A DNA stretch of 64,000 bases, from the NCBI RefSeq assembly GCF_018131005.1, contig NZ_JAFCJK010000014.1, positions 1 through 64,000 on the forward strand, in the 5' to 3' direction. The notes beneath the pieces are model-generated. The model did not search any database, had not been told where the DNA came from, and was given only the letters and a program-made list of their open reading frames with translations. The position numbers and the translations under genes are program-made. Source of the stretch: Bradyrhizobium lablabi. GTDB lineage: Bacteria > Pseudomonadota > Alphaproteobacteria > Rhizobiales > Xanthobacteraceae. Below, one piece after another: positions 46,418 through 55,151 of this stretch; the stretch's first letter is position 1, and every line of letters starts with the position of its first letter.

Positions 46418-47221
46418 TCATCGGAGCTGCAGCACCGCTTCCATGGCGCGGGCGAACCCGTCGCGCTCGTTGGTGTCGGTCACGTGGGTTGCACGGGCCT
46501 TGACGTCGTCGCTCGCATTGCCCATCGCGAAGGAGGTGCCGCTCTTCGCGAACATTGCGAGATCGTTCTGCATGTCGCCGATTGTGGCGACGTTTTGCAG
46601 GGACACGCCGAGGCGTCTCGCGGTCGCCTCGACGAAGGTGCCCTTGTCGTGGCCGGGCGGTGTGACGTCGAGGTAATAGGTCTGGGACCGAACTGCCAAG
46701 GCCTCGCTGCCGACGGCCTGCCTCACCACAGCCTCGCAGCCCTGCAGCAGGGCCGCATCCGAGCTCGCACCGACGATCTTGCACGCCTTGTCGAGATATG
46801 GCGCGAAATCCGTGACGATGGTCGGATCGTGTTTGATCGTGCGCTGCTCGTGGGCGACATATTCGCCATCGCGATTTCGTGTCAGCCAGCGATCGTTGGT
46901 GAAGAGCCAGATGTCGACGCCGTGGTCGCGGAGAATCTCGATGCTGCGCTGTGCCGCGGCGGGCGGGATGAGGTGCTGCTCGATAGGCCTCAACTGCGGA
47001 TCGACGATCGAGCTGCCGTTGAAGGCGCCGATGGGCAGCTCGATCGACAGCGGCTCGATCAGGAAATCCATCCCGATCGTCGGCCGGCTGGAAACGATCG
47101 TGAAGCCGATGCCCGCCTCGTGCAGCTTGCCGACCGCCGCCCTCGCGCCGTCGGTGAGGATCTTGTCCTTGGTCAGGAGTGTGCCGTCGACGTCGGACAC
47201 GACAAGGGCGATGCGGGTCAT
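46418..47221 (-). CDS. HAD-IIB (Cof-type) sugar-phosphate phosphatase family protein
   Basis: The product has 267 residues with HAD motif I SDVDGTLLTKD, motif II TIVSSRPT, a Lys in motif III, and motif IV TIGDMQNDLAMFA. The C2-type cap marks subfamily IIB, which includes sugar-phosphate and mannosyl-3-phosphoglycerate phosphatases. It is the last gene of the pentose-phosphate operon and overlaps gntK by four bases (ATGA). Its substrate is not evident; a hexose phosphate is likely from context. Confidence 0.85.
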   Translation of the reverse strand: MTRIALVVSDVDGTLLTKDKILTDGARAAVGKLHEAGIGFTIVSSRPTIGMDFLIEPLSIELPIGAFNGSSIVDPQLRPIEQHLIPPAAAQRSIEILRDHGVDIWLFTNDRWLTRNRDGEYVAHEQRTIKHDPTIVTDFAPYLDKACKIVGASSDAALLQGCEAVVRQAVGSEALAVRSQTYYLDVTPPGHDKGTFVEATARRLGVSLQNVATIGDMQNDLAMFAKSGTSFAMGNASDDVKARATHVTDTNERDGFARAMEAVLQLR

Positions 47222-47742
47222 GGGCGATCCAGGTCCAGTTGACTGAAAATGTTGTCCACGATGGTCTCGACCGTTCGGTCGATCGCAACTGTTATCGCGC
47301 GTTCATCCGCGGCCGGCGGCTCCAGCGTCCGGAACTGGCTGGTCAGCAGGCCAGACGGCATGAAATGACCTCTGCGCGAGGCGAGGCGCGCGGCAATCAG
47401 ATGCTGCGTTCCATCGAGGAAAATGATGCGGACATCGTCGCGGCCATGCACGAGGATGTCGCGATAGGCGCGCTTGAGCGCCGAGCAGGCGATCACGGCG
47501 CGTTCATGCGCAGCGCAGGTCCGGTCGATCTCGGCGGCTATCGCCCGCAGCCAGGGCCAGCGGTCCTCGTCGGTGAGTGGCTGGCCGGCGCTCATCTTGG
47601 CGACATTGCTTGCGGGATGAAATTTGTCGCCGTCTTCGTAACGCCAGCCCAGCCGGACCGCGAGACGCCCGGCGATGGTGCTCTTGCCCGAGCCGGAGAC
47701 GCCCATCACGACCAGCGCGCAGGGGCTTTCCCTGTCACCCAC
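47218..47742 (-). CDS. gntK: gluconokinase
   Basis: The product has 174 residues with the P-loop VMGVSGSGKSTIAGRLA, the WRYEDGDKFHPASNVAKMSAG substrate block (in part), PLTDEDRWPWL, CSALKRAYRD and SRRGHFMPSGLLTSQFRTLE (all GntK hallmarks). It phosphorylates gluconate to 6-phosphogluconate, feeding Gnd in the same operon. It starts at a GTG that overlaps the pgl stop by eight bases. Confidence 0.94.
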   Translation of the reverse strand: MGDRESPCALVVMGVSGSGKSTIAGRLAVRLGWRYEDGDKFHPASNVAKMSAGQPLTDEDRWPWLRAIAAEIDRTCAAHERAVIACSALKRAYRDILVHGRDDVRIIFLDGTQHLIAARLASRRGHFMPSGLLTSQFRTLEPPAADERAITVAIDRTVETIVDNIFSQLDLDRP

Positions 47743-48487
47743 GAAAATCCTCCGGCAGCGCGGCCTGATCGACGAGCCAGACAGTTTCGCCCTGCGATCG
47801 CGCGCGGTTCGCCGGCAGATTCTCGCCGGCGAGCAGGCGCGTCAAGATCGCGCGCTTCGCGGGACCGGAGATTTCGAACAGCATCTCGCTGCAAGAAGCA
47901 AGCGCGCGCAAGGTCAGCGTAACGCGCGGCACGAAAGGCTCGACATTGGCCTTGGGCACACCGACCGCCCAGTGCGCGGTCTCCTCGATCGCGGGATAAC
48001 CGGGAAACAACGAGGCAGTGTGACCGTCTGGACCAATGCCCATCAAGACGAGATCGAACAGCGGGCGCGCGGGATCCAAGCGCCCAGCGCCGTAGAAGAT
48101 CTTCAACTCGTGTTCGTAGAGCGCCGCGCTCTTGTCGGGATCGTTGAGATCGGCCGTATCGGTCGCGATCGGGTGAACGTTTGCAACCGGCGCGCACTGG
48201 TTCAGGAACGCCCGCCGCGCCATGCTCATGTTGTGCAGTGGGTCGTCGGGCGGCACGAGGCGTTCGTCGCCGATGAACCAGTGCACGCGATCCCAGGCGA
48301 TCCTGCGCCGGCAGGCGTCGGTTGCGAGCAGCTGGTAGAGCGCCTTGGGGCTCGATCCGCCGGTGAGGCAGATCGCGATCCGGGCGTCGTTTCGGGCGAT
48401 CCGCGCGATCAGCCGCTCGGCGGCCGTCTCAGCCAACGCCGCCGGATCGGCGACGGTGATGATCTTGCGCTCGTCGCTCCCTGTCAT
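47735..48487 (-). CDS. pgl: 6-phosphogluconolactonase
   Basis: The product has 250 residues of the DevB/SOL type: CLTGGSSPKALYQLL, VHWFIGDERLVPPDDPLHN, and the signature VLMGIGPDGHTASLFPG. It hydrolyses 6-phosphogluconolactone made by Zwf. The ATG at 48487 is two bases after the zwf stop; frames further upstream only repeat zwf sequence in another frame. Confidence 0.94.
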   Translation of the reverse strand: MTGSDERKIITVADPAALAETAAERLIARIARNDARIAICLTGGSSPKALYQLLATDACRRRIAWDRVHWFIGDERLVPPDDPLHNMSMARRAFLNQCAPVANVHPIATDTADLNDPDKSAALYEHELKIFYGAGRLDPARPLFDLVLMGIGPDGHTASLFPGYPAIEETAHWAVGVPKANVEPFVPRVTLTLRALASCSEMLFEISGPAKRAILTRLLAGENLPANRARSQGETVWLVDQAALPEDFRG

Positions 48488-48489
48488 CG

Positions 48490-49998
48490 TCAGCCAAACT
48501 TTCGCCAGCTTCGGCCATCGCGGGTCAGCAACGCGTTGGCGGCTTCGGGGCCTTCGCAGCCCGCCTTGTAGGGCTGCAGGCCGCGCCCGCCGGCGTTCTT
48601 CCAGGCGTCGAGGAATGGCTGCACCGCCTGCCAGCCGGCTTCGACGCTGTCGGCGCGCTGGAACAGGATGTTGTCGCCGATCATGCAGTCGTAGATCAGC
48701 GTCTCGTAGCCGGTCGACGGCTCGGCCTTGAAGTAGTCCTTGTAGCGAAACTTCATCTCGACGCCGTCGATGTTGATGGTCGGGCCCGGCACCTTGGTGT
48801 TGAACTGCAGCTCGATGCCTTCGGTCGGTTCGGTCGAGATAACAAGGTAGTTCTGCGAGAGACGGTCGACCGGCGTGTCGCGGAACATCGCGAACGGCGC
48901 CTGCTTGAACTTGATCGCGATCTCGGTACGCTTGACTGCGAGCGCCTTGCCGGTGCGCAGGTAAAACGGCACGCCTGCCCAGCGCCAATTGTCGATGGTC
49001 AGCTTCAGCGCGGCATAGGTTTCGGTTGTGCTGCCAGGCCTGACGTCAGGCGTCTTGAGATATTCCTCGATTTCGGTGTCCCCGACCCTGCCGCGGCAAT
49101 ACTGGCCGCGCACCGAATTGTACAGCGCCTCCTGCTCGCTCTGGATCTGGATCGCGCTGAGCACCTCGGCCTTTTCCGTGCGCACGGCATGCGCATCGAA
49201 GCGCGCCGGCGGCTCCATCGTGACCAGCGACAACAGCTGAAACAGATGATTTGGCACCATGTCGCGCAGCGCGCCGGTGGCATCGTAGAAGCTGCCACGG
49301 TGGCCGACGCCGAGCTTTTCATCGACCGTGATCTGCACATGATCGATATGGTTGCGATTCCAGATCGGCTCGAACATGCCGTTGGCGAAACGCAGCACCA
49401 GGATGTTCTGGACGGTTTCCTTGCCGAGATAATGATCGATCCGGTAAATCTGGTGCTCGTCGACCAGCTTCAACAGCGCGGTGTTGAGCGCCTTTGCCGA
49501 TGCGAGATCGGTACCGAACGGCTTCTCGACCACGAGCCGCCGCCACGCGCCGTTCTCGGCCAGCATGCCGGTACGGGCGAGCTGCTTGCTGATCGGCAGA
49601 AAGGCGCCCGGCGGCGTCGCGAGATAGAACAGGCGATTGCCGCCGGTGTTGCGTGCGGCCTCGAGCCTTTCGAGGCGCTCGTTCATCGCGTCGAACGAGG
49701 CGGGATCGCTCGGATCGGCCTCAACCGCGGTGACGCATTCGAACAGACGTTTGGCGACCGCCTCGTCCACCGGGCGCGTCGCGAATTTGCGCAGGCCCCG
49801 CATCAGGCTGTCGGACATCTCTGCGCTCGCCATTCCCTTGCGGGCGATGCCGACCACGCAGAACCGCTCCGGCAACAGGTTCGCGGCAGCAAGGTTGTAG
49901 AGGGCCGGGATCACCAGCCGGTGCGCGAGGTCGCCGGTGGCGCCGAAGATGATGAAAGAGCAGGGATCAGGTTTCATCTGCACGTGAGCATTCGCCAT
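48490..49998 (-). CDS. zwf: glucose-6-phosphate 1-dehydrogenase
   Basis: The product has 502 residues. NADP-binding FIIFGATGDLAHRLVIPAL lies at the N-terminus, the active-site signature RIDHYLGKETVQN in the middle, and the FYDATGALRDMVPNHLFQLL block follows. It makes NADPH and 6-phosphogluconolactone. The ATG at 49998 has AAGGTG upstream; a GTG at 50004 overlapping the gnd stop is the alternative. Confidence 0.96.
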   Translation of the reverse strand: MANAHVQMKPDPCSFIIFGATGDLAHRLVIPALYNLAAANLLPERFCVVGIARKGMASAEMSDSLMRGLRKFATRPVDEAVAKRLFECVTAVEADPSDPASFDAMNERLERLEAARNTGGNRLFYLATPPGAFLPISKQLARTGMLAENGAWRRLVVEKPFGTDLASAKALNTALLKLVDEHQIYRIDHYLGKETVQNILVLRFANGMFEPIWNRNHIDHVQITVDEKLGVGHRGSFYDATGALRDMVPNHLFQLLSLVTMEPPARFDAHAVRTEKAEVLSAIQIQSEQEALYNSVRGQYCRGRVGDTEIEEYLKTPDVRPGSTTETYAALKLTIDNWRWAGVPFYLRTGKALAVKRTEIAIKFKQAPFAMFRDTPVDRLSQNYLVISTEPTEGIELQFNTKVPGPTINIDGVEMKFRYKDYFKAEPSTGYETLIYDCMIGDNILFQRADSVEAGWQAVQPFLDAWKNAGGRGLQPYKAGCEGPEAANALLTRDGRSWRKFG

Positions 49999-50000
49999 TC

Positions 50001-50984
50001 TCACACCTTCTTGGGCGGCTCCTTGTGGCCGCCAAAGCCAGCGCGCATCGCCGAGAGGATCTTTTCCGCGAAGGTATGATCCTTGCGCGAGCGGAAACGC
50101 GCGAACAGGGCCGCCGTCAGCACTTCGGCCGGAACAGCCTCATCGACCGCGGCATTGACGGTCCAGCGGCCTTCGCCGGAATCCTCGACAAAGCCGGAGT
50201 AATTGTCGAGCGTATGGTTCGCCGCCAGCGCCGACGCCGTGAGGTCGAGCAGCCAGGACGGGATCACGCTGCCGCGTCGCCACACCTCGGCGATGTCGGC
50301 GATATCGAGATTGAAGCGGTGATCCGGCGGCAGCGCCTCGGTGCTTGCGTTCTTGAGAATGTCAAAGCCCTCGGCGTAGGCCTGCATCAGGCCATACTCG
50401 ATGCCGTTGTGGATCATCTTGACGAAATGCCCGGCTCCGACCGGCCCGGCGTGGATGTAGCCCTGCTCGATCCTGACATCGCGCCCCTCGCGGCCGGGCG
50501 TGCGCGGGATGTCGCCGATGCCGGGCGCGAGCGCCTTGAAGATCGGGTCGAGGCGGTCGACAACCACCTTTTCGCCGCCGATCATCATGCAATAACCGCG
50601 CTCGATGCCCCAGATGCCGCCGCTGGTACCGACATCGACATAATGCAGCCCGCGCTCTTTCAGCGCCTTGCCGCGGCGGACGTCGTCCTGCCAGAACGTA
50701 TTGCCACCGTCGATGATGACATCGCCGGGTTGCATCAATTTCGAGAGCGCGTCGATGGTCGCTTCCGTGATCTTGCCGGCAGGCAGCATCACCCAGGCGG
50801 TGCGCGGCGCCTCCAGCTTGAGGACAAAATCCTCAAGTGACGAGGAGCCCGCGGCCTTGTCGGCGGCAAGCGCCGCGACCGACTCGGGATCCTTGTCGTA
50901 GACTACTGTGGTGTGGCCGTGCTTCATCAACCGGCGGACGATGTTGCCGCCCATTCGTCCCAGGCCGATCATGCCAAGTTGCAT
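50001..50984 (-). CDS. gnd: 6-phosphogluconate dehydrogenase, decarboxylating (short type)
   Basis: The product has 327 residues with the Rossmann motif GLGRMGGNIVRRL, DGGNTFWQDD, the signature GTSGGIWGIERGYCMMIGG, and the catalytic region AGHFVKMIHNGIEYGLMQA. The short length marks the YqeC/GndA-like group, often NAD-preferring, rather than the 470-residue E. coli enzyme. It converts 6-phosphogluconate to ribulose-5-phosphate and CO2. Its stop overlaps the alternative zwf start by two bases and lies three bases upstream of the preferred one; tal-pgi is 12 bases upstream. Confidence 0.94.
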   Translation of the reverse strand: MQLGMIGLGRMGGNIVRRLMKHGHTTVVYDKDPESVAALAADKAAGSSSLEDFVLKLEAPRTAWVMLPAGKITEATIDALSKLMQPGDVIIDGGNTFWQDDVRRGKALKERGLHYVDVGTSGGIWGIERGYCMMIGGEKVVVDRLDPIFKALAPGIGDIPRTPGREGRDVRIEQGYIHAGPVGAGHFVKMIHNGIEYGLMQAYAEGFDILKNASTEALPPDHRFNLDIADIAEVWRRGSVIPSWLLDLTASALAANHTLDNYSGFVEDSGEGRWTVNAAVDEAVPAEVLTAALFARFRSRKDHTFAEKILSAMRAGFGGHKEPPKKV

Positions 50985-50996
50985 CGGACGGCTCCT

Positions 50997-53843
50997 TCAG
51001 TTCAGCGCGGCCGTTATCGCGGCGTCGAGCGCCGCGAGGCCGGAGGCCAGATCACCCTTGAGATGGACGCGAAGCGCGCGCCGGCCGCGCTCGGTCAACA
51101 CGTCGAAATCGCCGCGCGCCTGCGCTGCCTTGATCACGCCGAAGCTCGCCTTCTGGCCCGGCACCGGCAGATCCTGCTCATCGTCGGCCGTCACCTGCAG
51201 GAAGACGCCGCTGTCGGGCCCGCCCTTGTAGGCCTGCCCGGTCGAATGCAGGAAGCGCGGGCCGAACTCGGCGCAGGTCGCAAGGTGTCGCGCGTCGCGT
51301 ACCTTGAGCCGCATCGCCTGCATGGCATCGATCGTGTCGCCGTCGCGCTCGATATAGGCGAGCAGGGCGACGTAGTCGCCGCGGCCGGAGCGCGCGAGGT
51401 GCGCCTTGATCCATGAATTGAGATCGCCATTGGCGCCGGCCTTGCGCAACTCGTTCGCGTTCTGGCCATCCGTGTAGAGATCGGCCCCGGCCGACGAGAC
51501 CACCGGTGTCTCGGACGGGAGCTCGCCGGTCTTCTCGAATGCGGCCGTGAGCTCACGCGTCTTGATCTTGGCGGCTTCGACGTCTGGCTGGTTGAACGGG
51601 TTGATGCCGAGGATCGCGCCGGCCACCGCGGTCGCGATCTCGAAGCGGAAGAATTCCTGACCGATATGGTCGATCGTCTTCATCACGATGCGGGCCACGG
51701 GATGGCCGGCGGCCTCGAGCGCGGCGAGTTTTGCCTCGTGCGCGGTATCCTCCTCGCCCTCGGTGCGCAGGTCTATGAAGAAGCGGTCGTTGCCGTAGAC
51801 CGAAGGCTCGCCGATGGTTTCGCCGTCGATCGGGATCAGGCCCTTGCCGTCCTTGCCGGTCGATTCCGCGATCAGTTGCTCGGCCCAGGCCCCGAAATCG
51901 TCGATCTTGGCCGAGGAGAAGATCGTCACCTTGTCGCGGCCCTCGAGGCCGGCGATGCCCATTGCGAGGCCGAGCTGCACGCCGGGATTTTGATGTGGCG
52001 GCACGTCTGCGCCGCAGGAGCGCACCATCGACAGCGCGTGATGGATGAGGCTGCGGACATCGATGCCCGCGGCTGCCGCCGGCACCAGGCCGAACGGCGA
52101 CAGCACGGAATAGCGGCCGCCGATCGTCGGATCGCCATAGAAGATGCGGGCGAAGCCCTGTTTGATTGCGGTCTTCTGCAGCGAGGAGCCGGGGTCGGTC
52201 ACCGCGATGAAGCGGTGGCCGGCCTTGTCCTTGCCGATCGCTTGGGCGACACGATCGAAGAAGTAATCCTTCATCACGTTCGGCTCGGTGGTGCCGCCGG
52301 ACTTGCTGGAGACGATGAACAGCGTCCTGGTGATATCGACATACTCTTCCATCGCGCGCACCTGTGCCGGATCGGTGGAGTCGAGCACGTGCAGCTTCGG
52401 GAAGCCAGCCTTGTGCGGGAAGGTTTCGGCCAGCACCTCTGGCCCGAGGCTCGATCCGCCCATGCCGAGCACGACGGCGTCGGTAAAACTCTGCCCCTTC
52501 ACCCGGTTGGCGAAATCCTCGTAGTCGGCGACATCGGCGGTAGCAGCGCTTGTCAGCCAGCCCAGCCATTTGTTCTCGTCGTCACCGGTCCAGACCGACT
52601 TGTCCTTCTGCCAGAGCCTTCGGATCCTGGCGGAGGCACGCCATTCCTCGGCGCTCTTCTCGACCGCCTTCTCGATGGTCGCGCCAAGCGCAAGCTTCTG
52701 GCGGTCAATTCCACCGCCGAGCGAGGTCGCGCGCTTGTGGGCGACCGCGCCATAGAGCTTGTCGGCGGCGTCGGCGAACAGCTTGACGCCATCCTTCACG
52801 AGCTCCGCAGTAATCGCGTCGAGCGAGACGCCGGATCTATCCAGTTCGTCGAGCACGCGCCGGGCGTCGTCGACGTTCTCTTCGAGGCTGTCGCGCACCT
52901 TGCCGTGGTCGCGGAACGCATCCAGCGTCGCCGGCGGCACCGTGTTGACGGTGTTGGGCCCGATCAGCTCCTCGACATAGAGCACGTCGCTGTAGTCCTT
53001 GTTCTTGGTGCCGGTGGAGGCCCACAGCAGCCGCTGCGGCCTGGCGCCCTTGGCCTTGAGCTTGTCCCAGCGCGCACCGGCGAACAGGCGTTTGTAATCC
53101 TGGTAGGCCAGCTTCGCGTTCGCAATCGCAACCTTGCCCTTCAGCGCCGCCAACCGCTCCTTTTCCGTGGGGTCGTTGGCCTTGGCGATCTTCTCGTCGA
53201 GCTGCTTGTCCACCGCGCTGTCGATGCGGCTGACGAAGAAGCTCGCGACACTTGCGACGTGGCTGGGGTCGCCGCCCTTGGCTACGTATTTTTCCAGGCC
53301 CTTCAGATAGGCCTCAGCGACCTCGCGATAAACGGCTTGCGAAAATAGCAGGGTGATATTGATGCTGATGCCTTCGCCGATCAGAGCTTCGATCGCGGGC
53401 AGCCCTTCCGGCGTCGCCGGCACCTTCACCATCAGGTTCTTGCGGTGCACGCTCTTCCAGAGCCGCTGGGCCTCGGCGATGGTGCCCTTGGTGTCCATGG
53501 CGAGATAGGGTGACACTTCGAGGCTGACGAAGCCGTCGCCTCCCTTGGTCCCGTCATAGACCGGGCGCAGCACGTCCGCTGCGGCCTGGATGTCCTCGAC
53601 CGCGAGATGCTCGAACAGGTCGGCGACGGAGCGGTCGCCGTGCTTCAACGCGCCGGAGATCGCGCCGTCATATTCATCCGAGCTGCCGATCGTCTTCTCG
53701 AAGATCGAGGGATTCGACGTGACGCCTTTGACGCCGTCAGTCTCGATCAGCTTCTTAAGGTCACCGTCCGCGACGAAGCCGCGGGCCAGGAAATCCAGCC
53801 AGACCGCCTGGCCGTGGTTTTCAAGTGCTTTGACGGGGTTCAT
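50997..53843 (-). CDS. bifunctional transaldolase / glucose-6-phosphate isomerase
   Basis: This is a 948-residue fusion. Residues about 1-360 are transaldolase (KGVTSNPSIFEKTIGSS, the Schiff-base Lys in NLMVKVPATPEGLPAIEAL, LWASTGTKNKDYSDVLYVEEL). Residues about 400-948 are phosphoglucose isomerase (VLGMGGSSLGPEVLAETF, FIVSSKSGGTTEPNVMKDYF, GGRYSVLSPFGLVPAAAAG). The fusion links pentose and hexose phosphate exchange and returns fructose-6-phosphate to Zwf's substrate. It heads the minus-strand operon. The ATG at 53843 is the only good start. Confidence 0.96.
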   Translation of the reverse strand: MNPVKALENHGQAVWLDFLARGFVADGDLKKLIETDGVKGVTSNPSIFEKTIGSSDEYDGAISGALKHGDRSVADLFEHLAVEDIQAAADVLRPVYDGTKGGDGFVSLEVSPYLAMDTKGTIAEAQRLWKSVHRKNLMVKVPATPEGLPAIEALIGEGISINITLLFSQAVYREVAEAYLKGLEKYVAKGGDPSHVASVASFFVSRIDSAVDKQLDEKIAKANDPTEKERLAALKGKVAIANAKLAYQDYKRLFAGARWDKLKAKGARPQRLLWASTGTKNKDYSDVLYVEELIGPNTVNTVPPATLDAFRDHGKVRDSLEENVDDARRVLDELDRSGVSLDAITAELVKDGVKLFADAADKLYGAVAHKRATSLGGGIDRQKLALGATIEKAVEKSAEEWRASARIRRLWQKDKSVWTGDDENKWLGWLTSAATADVADYEDFANRVKGQSFTDAVVLGMGGSSLGPEVLAETFPHKAGFPKLHVLDSTDPAQVRAMEEYVDITRTLFIVSSKSGGTTEPNVMKDYFFDRVAQAIGKDKAGHRFIAVTDPGSSLQKTAIKQGFARIFYGDPTIGGRYSVLSPFGLVPAAAAGIDVRSLIHHALSMVRSCGADVPPHQNPGVQLGLAMGIAGLEGRDKVTIFSSAKIDDFGAWAEQLIAESTGKDGKGLIPIDGETIGEPSVYGNDRFFIDLRTEGEEDTAHEAKLAALEAAGHPVARIVMKTIDHIGQEFFRFEIATAVAGAILGINPFNQPDVEAAKIKTRELTAAFEKTGELPSETPVVSSAGADLYTDGQNANELRKAGANGDLNSWIKAHLARSGRGDYVALLAYIERDGDTIDAMQAMRLKVRDARHLATCAEFGPRFLHSTGQAYKGGPDSGVFLQVTADDEQDLPVPGQKASFGVIKAAQARGDFDVLTERGRRALRVHLKGDLASGLAALDAAITAALN

Positions 53844-55151
53844 GGATGCCTGTTCTTGTTCTGTCGGGGTCGATTTTTCAGTTCCCGGTGCCGTCTTCCG
53901 GGTGTCGGCGGGTAGTCAAAACGGGCAGGCGCCCGGCGGCATATCGGCATTCGCAAGCGATAACGCCAGGCACAACAGTTCGATCCCGGGACGCCACCCA
54001 AGGAAGCGTGATCTCAGTACATTTTTATGACGCGTCGCGAACTCGTGTTCACGGTCGCAGATGTAATTAGCCGTGCGCCTGCGGCCAAGTGACCCTGACC
54101 GCCTGCTCGGCGCCGAGAAGGCGGAACACCGATCGCCGAGAATGCGCCCACTACAGGGCTGCGCCGGTGCATTGTGATATGCCGGTGCATTCCATCTTCC
54201 TATTTATTATTTATTCTGGTGTTGTGACGAAAGCCTATCACTTGTGGCAGAGCGCCGCGAGTTCTTTATGGCCAGTCACAGGCTCGGCGCATTCGCCCCA
54301 ACCGCGTGATCGACGCGATAGACCTTGTCATCGGCGACGAGCGCGTCGTTCGCCTTCGCCACCGGGGAATTTCGATTGCAGGCAGTGATGCATTCAAGCA
54401 GCCCTCGTCCTTGAATGCCGTCACATTTAAGCCGCCGCAGTCACAATCGTCGCCACCGTCGAAGCACACTTCGTGGCCGGCATGGTTCGCAACGGCACGA
54501 GTGCATTAGCCGTTGGAGTGAAAATTCTCGGAACGGTCGCACTGCGCGATGCCTGCCTGTAGCGGTTAGTCGGTGGTGTTGTCCTCCGACTCGTCTTCGT
54601 CGTGACCAGCAGCTTCTTTGCGTGACTTTCTGCTGCACGTGACGGTCTTTTAAAAAGGTGGACGATGATCACCGCACATCACGGTTGAGCGACCGATAAT
54701 GTAGCGCCGGAAGCACGCAGCTTCGCTGCCTTAGTCGCGCCAAAACGCTGCCACGTTCAAGCGCCCCTAAATGTTTGTTCATGCGGCAGGTGAAGGACGC
54801 ATCTTGACGTCACGGCCGGTTGATCACACATTTTCGGGGAGCCCAAGGCTCACTGCAGGGCGGGGGAGGTTACCCCGCTCGGATGTTCGCCTCGGAGGCC
54901 ATGACCCCGGTAAACCACGGATGTGGCGGGAGGGCTACAACCGCCAAAAACAGGCCTCCGACAGCGGATATTGGTGAACTATTGAGCTTACTGCTTGTTG
55001 ATAAGGCAGTGGCTGCACGCGCCGTGCATTGCCGAAGGGAGTCGGTCGAGTGTCCAATGGACGAAGCGTGCCGACGCTGATTCGATCCTAGGACGCTCTG
55101 GTTACGACTCGCTTCAGTCGTGCGGCGATACATATCGTGGAGAATGGGATC
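53844..55151. other. gene-poor region between tal-pgi and prkA
   Basis: This is 1.3 kb with no gene I can support. Base composition is more mixed than in the flanks, including an AT-rich patch at 54200-54225. Short open frames exist on both strands but none has a ribosome-binding site together with family similarity. A 54-codon minus-strand stretch ending at 54276 has coding-like third positions and could be the remnant of a lost gene. The promoters of tal-pgi and prkA must lie at the two ends. Confidence 0.5.

Noticed and set aside
54870..55133. Short minus-strand frame before prkA
   Set aside because: No ribosome-binding site and no family pattern, and it overlaps the expected prkA promoter.
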